From Saxidomus purpurata (taxonomy: Eukaryota; Mollusca; Bivalvia; Venerida; Veneridae), in NCBI GenBank assembly GCA_022818135.1, contig JAFMSR010000006.1, positions 34,946,997 through 35,010,996 on the forward strand: a stretch of 64,000 nucleotides of DNA. Direction: 5' to 3'. Under the pieces are notes generated by a model. It was not told where the DNA came from. It did no database searches and saw nothing but the letters and a program-made list of their open reading frames with translations. Positions 55,291 through 64,000 of this stretch are shown here, in pieces. The first letter of the stretch is position 1, and each line of letters opens with the position of its first letter. The position numbers and the translations under genes were made by a program.

Positions 55291-57242
55291 TTGGCTGGCT
55301 TCTGCCGTAGAAAATATATCTGCTGTGGTCGAGTTAGAGTCTGTCATGTCAGCCAAGGTGTTGACCTGCAATAACCAGTCAGTTTTGTCCAAAGATTATG
55401 ATTATTTAGCCAAATTTTGCCAGTAGTCAAAAGACTGGTATGCGAGCTTGCAAACTAGACACGCGTTGCCAGCGTACATTGGTACTTGATTTTCCCAATT
55501 ATATGTAACCACTGCGGATGAACGACCACCGGATATTGGGGCGAAAGTGAGCACAGATAATAAGTTTTCGCGAGGAACGTGTTACAACCGGGGTAAGTTA
55601 AAACCCGATTTTCACTCTGATGCATATGATATTGTGTTTATTTGTGTTTTTTCATACACGATAATGACTGTCCAAGCCGAATATATTCTCGATGTGCAAC
55701 ATTAATATGTTGAAATATTGAAAATATCCAAAACAAATAGCCTGCTCACTCGAAAAATCTCGACCGTTTGCAAATTATGCCGTTTTATTTGATAAGTCAT
55801 TAACATATTAATAATCTGACAAGGGCATATCATTTGCCAAAAGACAACATAATAATGTTCAAAATTTCATCATTTTAGACGAAAGTATAGCGAAGATACG
55901 GTTCTCGAAACATTTCAATTACTGTACTGGGTATTGGTTAAACGTGTACTGAGTAATGACGGAGTGAGCGAATCACTGTACTGAGTATTGCATCAAGAAA
56001 TGAGTTAAAATAGAATTTTTTGAATGGGAAATGAATATATTTGTTATCAGTTGAAGGTATTGATTCATTAAGTGTCTTGTTTTGCACAAATCTTATTAAA
56101 CGTTAATATTTCAAACTATAAAAGTATATTATAAACTGTTTTGTCCGGCGTTTTGAGTATTAGACACGCATGTAACAATTAGATTTATATTTTTAAAATT
56201 TCACCAAATAATTATGCAGTACCGCACCAGCAATTCAATGACTCGGACATGAAGTGACTTTAAATGCTCGCTACAACTAGTAAACATTTGTCTAAATACG
56301 TATAAGTTGTAAGATAAAATGCAGTGTTTTGTTCTAGGTAATAGCGGAACTTTCTGCCACATCTGCATTGTGTGTGTGCCTGTGTGTGCGTGCGTGCGTG
56401 CGTGAGTGCGAGTAACGCAATAAAACAACATTTTTTACGAATCGCTACAACATTCATTTTTATCGAAATGTAGATACATATTTGACCCCATGACCTAGTT
56501 TTTTACCCAAGATAACCCATATTCTAACTCTATCAAGATTTTATAAAGGCTGAAATTCTGACCAAGCTTCATGAATGCAGCCTGCTTTTAATCACTCTAT
56601 ATTCGCGTGATCTTTATTTTCGCGAAACGCATGGTCCTGTTTTATTTCTTTGATTCATGATTCGCGGCCTATTGTCCATTACTTTAATCTCATGAAAACC
56701 AAATAATAAAATGAAATAAATAGATTGAATATGCTACTTAAAATTGGTACAAAAATAACATTTAGAAACAAAATCATTAAAAGAATATCAGTTTTTGTGT
56801 TGAAGATTTACCTTTACATCAGGTGATAAAAATCCATTCACAAACAGATTTGAAATGATCAATAACACAATTCTTTGAAAAATGGTCCGTTAATCCCTAC
56901 TTTTATCTAAACAAATACGTCAGATTTTTCGGTTTGTACAAAATATCATTGGCGCCGCCGATGACGGCGGCGGCCTATTATGGAATAGTTTTTCCGGAAG
57001 TACATGGTAGGAGCGGTTATTAGAATGCGAAGAAAAATGGTTTTAACTGTATGCTAAAATAATACGAAATAGACATTAAAATATCGATTATACACATTTC
57101 CTTCGTTAAAACGTAATTGTTTAATTGTAATGTTCCTTTTCATATCTTTTAGAAAAAATACGAAAACGTAAAACAACTTCTCCCTTATCGGTTTTGCAAA
57201 ATTATAATATCAGCTTATTTTTTACCACGTGCTTTAAAGTCA

Positions 57243-57312
57243 GTCTCCGTGGTGTAGTGGGTAAGCTGATGACCGCCTTATTTTACGAGTGGAATTCAAA
57301 TCCCGGTCAAAT
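57243..57312 (+). repeat. tRNA-like sequence inside the long-TIR element
   Basis: Gtctccgtggtgtagtgggt (A box) and ggaattcaaatcccggtc (B box) are 32 bp apart. No stable tRNA fold was evident. Confidence 0.4.
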
Positions 57313-57799
57313 CCAATTTTTTTAAATAATTTTTCTTCCTTTTTTCAGCTTTAAAACCACCATGATTTTAAATGTTTTCTGCAAATATTCATAAAATTTT
57401 TCATTCAAATCAAACTAATAATGATTGCTTATCAAAAAGCTAATTTTAGCTATTTAACGCCACACATGTACAAAACTATTTTCGGCGCCCTTTGATGCTT
57501 TGCATCAATGGTATTCTTGTTATCCCCTGTATTGATATTGTCAAAGCTGAAATTGGTCATCCTTCCCTCAGACATCACACGCTTTGTTCGATGTATACAA
57601 GGGCATTCAACGTGAATATATACTAAGCACGTTGAAACATGTGCCCGTGATGTGAATATTAAGTTTTCCGGGATGTGTAAATTCAAATTATTTTGTAGAA
57701 ACAGAATTGATTTTGGATATGCAGCATATCATACTGAAACTTGAATTGATTTGATTAAAACATTTTAAAATTAATTCAAATAGATACACCAATTAACAT

Positions 57800-58335
57800 A
57801 GAATATTGCATACACAAGATTTTTCTATGATTTTATTTGGACCAAAGGTGATCCATATGCACACTCAAAATAGAATTCATCAAGATAGTGATTCTGACTA
57901 ACAGTTATGAAGGTTCAATAAAAAATGCAACATCTATTGTATACACAAGGGTTTTCTATGATTTGATCCAGTGACCTAATTTTTGACCCAACAAGATTCA
58001 TATTCTTACTCGACCTAAATTTCACCAGAGGCAACCATACTGACTGAATTCATGGTTGAATGAAAAATGGAACCTTTGTTGCATACAAATGTTTTGTCTA
58101 TGATTTGACCCCGTGACATAGTTTTTGAACAATATAACCCATATTCGAACCGACATAGATTACATAAAGGCAGTCATTCTGATCAAGTGTCCTGAAGATC
58201 CAGTGCAAAATGCAGTCTCTTTAGCATACACAAGGTTAAATGTGCACAGACGACACGCATACGATAGACAGACATACATACGACGGACGCCAGGCGATCA
58301 CAATTACCAACCTTGGGTACTTCGTGCTCTGGTGA
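57800..58335 (+). repeat. AGCTCACC-family tandem units and right end
   Basis: About 150 bp units (tgatttgaccc.gtgacctagtttttga) end in a cagacatacatacgacggacg run and ctctggtgagctaat. A related unit lies at 56,460-56,600. Nested inside the long-TIR element. Confidence 0.5.
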
Positions 58336-59221
58336 GCTAATACAACGCTTTTAAAGGCAGCAGAATATTTCTTTTACTCACTTTTAATGCCCAATACTCA
58401 GTACACGTTAGTATCAATACTCCGGTACACCAGAAAACAAAATAAACAATACCCAGTACACTAACTTTAGTTACATATGTATCAATATTTTGGCCCCCAA
58501 AGCACGGTTGTTGATAAAATCTTAAACACTTATGTCTGGTACTTGCGCAAATAAATTGCTCGATTCAGGTTATTCAAAGCTAAGCACATTTGCAAAATAA
58601 AACGGTAAACATTACCAACGGTCGAACTTTTCAAGTGAGCAGGCGATCTTCTGTTTCATATTTTAACATATTAACCGACCTTATTTACAGCTCGGGTATA
58701 CACTGGACTAAGATAGCCATCGAAGCATCAAAAAACACACAAAGAAACACTAGATAGTGTGTATTAGATTAAATATCGGATTTTAACCTACACCAATTGT
58801 AACACGTTCCTCGCGAAAACTAATTATCTGTGCTCACTTTCGCCCCAATATCCGGTGGCCGTTCATCCGCAGTGGTAACGCTATTGTACAGAGAAGAGAA
58901 GAACCATGATTAAAACTTCGAATGTAGATAGACTTAAAGCCGTATACGTATGAGAAATTATTATATTTGACACGGAACTATGTGCATACATTTTACACGA
59001 TGCATAACCCACTCTTCCATAGGAACAGTTGTTGGTATATAGGATTACTTTCCTTGTCTTATATATATACGACGACATATATAACGGCCCGGTATTGAGC
59101 AATTAGAAGTGCCATGGAACCCAAAAGAACAAGAAAAACAGAAACACTAGACAAAGAAAGCGAAAGAACATTCATATCATACTGAATAGTCGATAAATGG
59201 AACAAATAAAATAAACGTAAT

Positions 59222-60090
59222 TAAAACAAGATGGTCATGATGGCCCAATATCGCTCACCTGGGTACCATTGGCCATTATACACGGTCAACTAGAACTATC
59301 CCCATAGTCACCTAGTCATCCCGCCTGTATACATTTTGTCATAATATTATTTGTACCTCTTGTGCATGAACTATAAAGTTTGTTCAAAAGAAGATTTGCA
59401 TCCAAAATAATGTGTACCCTATATGTACTATATAGCATATATCCTAAAAAATCGAAGGGTCATTACTCCGAATATATTAGTGACAACAACAAATTCTTCG
59501 TTTCATGCACATCTGCACATCTTGTTTCTACAGACGGACATATAGACAGACAAGTTGATTCCAGTATACCCGCTTCCAACTCTTCTGGGCGGGGGTGTAA
59601 CAGCAGGATCGCAGGAAACAGAGTGAAAGAACAGCTATTGGTTAGTTTTCAAGTCTGTAAAGGCAGCCTGTTGTTCTTAACGAGGCAAAACACATCAATT
59701 TCAAGATCATCGATTTAAAGGTGAGAAAAAATCATCATTCAAACTCGTTTACTGCACGCATAGATCGAATTTTATCACTATAGTTTCACAAACAAGAAAG
59801 TAGGTCAAAAGGTTATAGTCAAGGTCGGACGGGTTAGAATATTGAAATTCGGTTGCTAAACTGAACACGAGATCCTAATTTCGTTCTTGTTGCTTCACGA
59901 ACAAGATAGTAGATCAACAGGTCAAGATCATCCTAGGTAAGCGTTGAAAACTATTTGCAAAACAGTACACATGATCCAAATTCCAACACCGTCACTTCAA
60001 AACAAAAAGTATATTTAAAAAAAAAGAGCGGAATCCGTTTTGACTATCTGACTCAAACTATATCAGTCGTGGGAGAGGACCATACAAACC
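59222..60090. repeat. Diverged repeats after the segmental duplication end
   Basis: A left end of the AGCTCACC family (59,230) is the last sequence shared with copy 1. A pearl-like right end (cagacggacatatagacagac ... ggcgggggtgtaac) follows at 59,532-59,601, and then diverged 120 bp units (caacaggtcaagatcatcctag). No gene seen. Confidence 0.4.
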
Positions 60091-60095
60091 AAATA

Positions 60096-62224
60096 CAAGA
60101 GCCATGTTACACATGGTTAATCCCCCCGCCAGGAAAAAGTTACCTGAAGGTTGTACTTTCGTACATTTTACTTGGTGAGAGGAAATCCTTAAAAAGCCAT
60201 ATAGTTATGGTCATGCTGAGTATAGTTTTCAAGTAAGTGGAAAAAGAATAAGGCAATGAAGAGAAGGTTTGCAAAATTATATTAATGTTCATTATCAGTA
60301 GTGATAGAAATCGGTTGAATTTTTCACAATCGATTATCGGTTCAATCGGATGGGGTATAATCGATAACCTTCCGATTAATAATCGGTTGAACTAAAAGTA
60401 ACATTCAAGCAAGGCGCTACAATCTACACCGTCACATGAAGTAGTTTCTGCCACAGTTATGGCAGGTTAACCCTTTATAATGCTGGAATATTCAAAGGTT
60501 TTCTTATAGAAACCTGTGTAAAATCAAGAGACCCCAAGGCCTGAGGTCATGTTTTCAACAATATTGGCCTTCTGGTAAGGGCAAGAAACTGGTAGGAGAC
60601 TAAAAGATGTATTTGAAATAAATTTCTAACACAGAACTGATGGCCGAGTATGCTTTTATGCTAGACAGACGATAAAGACCGATACCTCTATGATCCGGAT
60701 GAAAATAGGGTGACATAGGAGCTCTATGTACAGTACAGAGTTTGTTTAAGCGTCTCGAAATCAAGATTATTTGTTTGTAAACACAAAAATAATCAGTGAA
60801 TCATCTTAATTTAAACTTGTTTCTTCCATCACGTGAGTCTAATTATCTCCCTTGAGTATGGTATAAAACTTTTACCGCGACATCGCAGACCGGATATGTG
60901 TAATCGATTATTATCGCCCTTCATTTTACTAACCGATCGTCGGCGACTAGCGACAATCGGAACATCACTAATTATCAGTATAGGTATGATATTTTTCTAT
61001 TTGATTAAAAGTAGACAAGGTAGAGTTATTGTTCTTGCAATCCCTCAAGTACTTTTGGAGTTATGCTCCGGACAAAGTTTTTCAAGTAAATCTGATAAAG
61101 GGGAATAACTCTAAAAGTAGGCAAGGTAGAGTTATTGTTCTTGCACACTGCACTTCCTACCAATGTGCTATGTCAGTGTATTAAGTTTGAAGAAAATCCC
61201 TCAAGTACTTTTGGAGTTATGCTCTGGACAAAACTTTTAGAGTAAATCTGATAAAGGGGAATAACTCTAAAAGTAGGCAAGGTAGAGTTGTTGTTCTTGC
61301 ACACTTCACTTCCTACCAATGTGCTATGTCAGTGTATTAAGTTTGAAGAAAATCCCTCAAGTACTTTTGGAGTTATGCTTCGGACAAGTAAATCTGATAA
61401 AGGGGAATAACTCTAAAAGTAGGCAAGGTAGAGTTATTGTTCTTGCACACTGCACTTCCTACCAATGTGCTATGTCAGTGTATTAAGTTTGAAGAAAATC
61501 CCTCAAGTACTTTTGGAGTTATGCTTCGGACAAGTAAATCTGATAAAGGGGAATAACTCTAAAAGTAGGCAAGGTAGAGTTATTGTTCTTGCACACTGCA
61601 CTTCCTACCAATGTGCTATGTCAGTGTATTAAGTTTGAAGAAAATCCCTCAAGTACTTTTGGAGTTATGCTTCAGACAAGTAAATCTGATAAAGGGGAAT
61701 AACTCTAAAAGTAGGCAAGGTAGAGTTATTGTTCTTGCACACTGCACTTCCTACCAATGTGCTATGTCAGTGTATTAAGTTTGAAGTAAATCCCTCAAGT
61801 ACTTTTGGAGTTATGCTCCGGACAAAACTTTTAGAGTAAATCTGATAAAGGGGAATAACTCTAAAAGTAGGCAAGGTAGAGTTATTGTTCTTGCACACTG
61901 CACTTCCTACCAATGTGCTATGTCAGTGTATTAAGTTTGAAGAAAATCCCTCAAGTACTTTTGGAGTTATGCTCCGGACAAAGTTTTTCAAGTAAATCTG
62001 ATAAAAGGGGAATAACTCTAAAAGTAGGCAAAGTAGAGTTATTGTTCTTACACACTGCACTTCCTCCCAATGTGCTCTGTCAGTGTATGAAGTTTGAAGA
62101 AAATCCCTCAAGTACTTTTGGAGTTATGCTCCGGACAAAATTGGGACGGACGCACGGACGGACGGACGGACGGACGGACGAAGGGCATTTCTAATATCCC
62201 CTTCGCCTTCGGCGGGGGGATAAA
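60096..62224 (+). mobile_element. Pearl/CvA-like element E
   Basis: Same ends as element A. Eight core units with starts at 61010, 61116, 61272, 61418, 61564, 61710, 61866 and 62023. Most are about 156 bp, but three successive ones are 146 bp with the same 10 bp deletion. An (ACGG)n run is at 62,149-62,180. The first part is split by a hAT-like insertion. Confidence 0.8.
60299..60970. mobile_element. hAT-like element inside element E
   Basis: Ends TAGTGATAG and CATCACTA; perfect 8 bp duplication ATTATCAG at 60291-60298 and 60971-60978. Element A supplies the empty site (cattatcagcatagg at 17,041). The ends are rich in aatcgg/ccgatt palindromes. Non-coding. Confidence 0.85.
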
Positions 62225-62239
62225 TAAAAGCTGTTCACT

Positions 62240-63350
62240 TTGTTATTTCAAACATTTTCCTAATTTAGTCTATATAAAATAATCACCCCCTCCCCTACGA
62301 TATGGCGTATTGTAACCCCATACGGCATAATTTGGTAAAAGAAAATAAGGTAATGCTATACATGTATTTACAATATCTATTGTCTACGAATTATGATTTT
62401 GGACAAGAAAATTTTCCAATTTCCTTATAAAAAACCTATAAATTACAAATTATCCCTGCGGAAGGGCCAGTTTTAGCCCAACTTGCGTGTCTTGAATTAA
62501 TTTAATAGTGGAACATCACACCTAACGGTAACAGTTTTTTCTATATAAAACTATTAATCACGGGGTAATAAATTAATATAAACAATCTTCGTAGAGGTCC
62601 ACAAAGCAGTGCAACACATCAAATAGCCAAGCTCTAAGCATTGTCGTTTTGGGGAAGAAGTTTTAAGTATATCCCTATTTAAGTGTGTGTAATAATGGGT
62701 GTCAGAAAGGCCCACTTCCAGAAAGGACCAGTACCAAAAAGGACTAAAACCAGAAAGGCCCATACCAGAAAGGCCCACCCAGAGAGGACAAGTGTTCTAC
62801 GTTAATATGTACCTTAGACTTAGGGAAATAAAAGATTGGAAAAGCATATAGTACACTAAAATTTTATTATATATACAACCAGGGATCTTATATCCTGATA
62901 CAACAAAAAGTAAACGAAAAAACAACAAACAGTAGTGCAGTAGCAAACAATGGGGTGCATAAGAAGTATAACAATGGTAAAATAAATGATGAAAACACAA
63001 ATTATTTACATATTTACATTTATAAAAATAACAACAGACTAAAATATTATAAAAGTAAAAACATGCTTAATCAAAGCGCTGTGAGCGCTGAAGGCCTGGG
63101 GGCTATAGGTTAACTCCCCGAAAAATAACTTTTGACCTACGTGTTCTGCGTTGAATCTTACCTAAAGCGCGGGTCGAAATGTGCAGAGGACGAAATTCAA
63201 TATATGACACAGAATGAATGATTCACAAATATATGGGTGTCAGGGGAGTTTGTTTTATTATAAAATGTACGTTAAATGAAAAATAATCACATAGTCAACA
63301 TTATAAAATGTTTAAGCCAGTACAAATAATTCGATCTGCGCTTTGTACAA
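62240..63350. repeat. AT-rich interval with a short minisatellite
   Basis: At 62,703-62,785 a unit like ccagaaaggcccata repeats about five times with variants. A fragment of the 150 bp repeat family is at 62,580-62,680. Nothing else recognised. Confidence 0.45.
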
Positions 63351-63497
63351 CTTCAAGCGATATGATCTGATGATGTGGATCGAAAATTATTGTGTACCAA
63401 GGACAAGACCTTGAAACAGAAATAAACAAAGCAATACCAGCAATGAAATATAAATACAGTACTGTACAATGTGTATAACAGAGAAAACCAAAAATGA

Positions 63498-63552
63498 TTC
63501 TGGGTTACCTTGTAGTTGTAATCGGTGAAACCGTTCACTGGGCCTCGACATG
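63498..63552 (-). CDS. Possible first coding exon
   Basis: Reverse strand: an ATG at 63552 opens MSRPSERFHRLQLQ before a GTAACC donor at 63507. Alternatively the overlapping frame reads through DAACRGPVNGFTDYNYK to the same donor. No domain is recognised, the frame choice is open and no partner exon is in the window. GC content rises locally relative to the flanks. Confidence 0.2.
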
Positions 63553-63699
63553 CAGCGTCCTCGATAAATGGCGGGTGATTTTGATCACGTGAGTTCCTTC
63601 TCGGGAATGTACGTAAATTATATCTTTTTTTAGAGACATTTATTTTTAGGTAAATATATATGTAATCGTTCGTAAATAACAAAGTTGTCAATGAAATAA

Positions 63700-64000
63700 C
63701 ATCGGAAATTTGAAAATCAAACTACAAACTCTTATATCGAGCTTCGTACGTTTTCGTAAATTTCCGTAAATATCCGTACTTTTCCGTGATATGCATATGA
63801 TTATCTTCCGTAATCAGCTAACAGCGCATTAATTTCTAAAACAGAAAAAAATGTGTAATGCAGCCCGTAAGTTCTTGCAGTCGTTTGAAGTTTTATGTAC
63901 TGTTTTTATTTGTAATATGTTCTTTTCATATGCGACATTCAAACAGAAGATTGATCTGGTCTGTCTTGCACTTCTTTCGCATAGCGTATGTTTACAGTTG
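63700..64000. other. Right edge, nothing recognised
   Basis: Repeated ttccgtaaat/ttccgtgat motifs at 63,760-63,815. No exon or element end identified. Confidence 0.3.

Larger units (their letters stand above)
55510..58874. mobile_element. 3,365 bp element with long inverted repeats, copy 2 only
   Basis: Ends CACTGCGGATGAACG and its mirror; the first 75 bp of the arms are nearly identical and looser similarity continues to about 490 bp (55,510-56,000 against 58,384-58,874). It is flanked by GTAAC (55505-55509, 58875-58879); copy 1 has a single GTAAC at 7070-7074. No transposase is visible. The interior holds a TG/CG dinucleotide tract (56,370-56,405), a tRNA-like sequence and tandem 150 bp repeats. 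A 5 bp duplication with CACTG ends does not settle the superfamily. Confidence 0.88.

Noticed and set aside
56201..56457. Frames with THARTHAHTGTH repeats
   Set aside because: Translation of the TG/CG dinucleotide tract at 56,370-56,405.
61913..62282. Overlapping frames in both strands near 62 kb
   Set aside because: Translations of pearl-like core repeats and the (ACGG)n run.

Overview
The window looks like nuclear DNA of a bivalve mollusc. It is AT-rich and repeat-dense, with spliced exons bounded by GT-AG introns. It holds several elements of the pearl/CvA type known from bivalves: a conserved left end, 146-178 bp core tandem repeats, an (ACGG/ACAG)n run, and a right end with a G-rich hairpin. 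The species cannot be fixed from sequence alone.

Two spliced host genes are supported. (1) An LDL-receptor-related (YWTD beta-propeller plus EGF) secreted or membrane protein lies on the minus strand, about 52,980 down to 40,631. It has a signal-peptide exon, a complete EGF exon and at least seven further exons, mostly with matching splice phases. (2) A short TRAF-type RING finger protein lies on the plus strand, 27,557-38,722. Its last two exons are split by a 9.7 kb intron that holds a nearly complete CR1/L2-like LINE. The two genes converge near 39-40 kb. A second signal-peptide exon and the edge of a second EGF exon at 4,801-1 show a tandem paralogue of the LRP-like gene running off the left edge.

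The main architectural feature is a direct segmental duplication. About 1-7,490 is paralogous to about 49,249-59,300 and covers the 5' end of the LRP-like gene with its upstream flank. Each copy later took its own insertions, so one copy often serves as the empty site for the other. Copy 1 carries a 5'-truncated LINE, a 1.55 kb CAGGG-ended element, a 401 bp MITE and a 567 bp CAGGG-ended element. Copy 2 carries a tandem TRIM-like LTR element broken by a TA-flanked transposon, an 8 bp TSD hAT MITE, a tRNA-derived SINE and a 3,365 bp element with very long inverted repeats.

Between the copies, left to right: decayed LINE pieces and degenerate tandem repeats (7.5-9.7 kb); AT-rich sequence (9.7-11.5 kb); a foldback family with CRE octamers (11.5-12.8 kb); a broken THAP-DDE transposase (13.5-15.2 kb); pearl-like elements and tRNA-like sequences (16.2-21.9 kb); a hAT MITE (22.3-22.9 kb); a 24 bp minisatellite with higher-order structure (24.0-26.4 kb); the TRAF-like gene with its LINE; and then the LRP-like gene, whose introns hold a hAT MITE, nested pearl-like elements and a 32 bp minisatellite. 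The right end (59.3-64 kb) holds another pearl-like element split by a hAT insertion and one possible exon.

No rRNA, intact tRNA, CRISPR, plasmid or phage features were seen. All statements come from reading the sequence; no database search was run.
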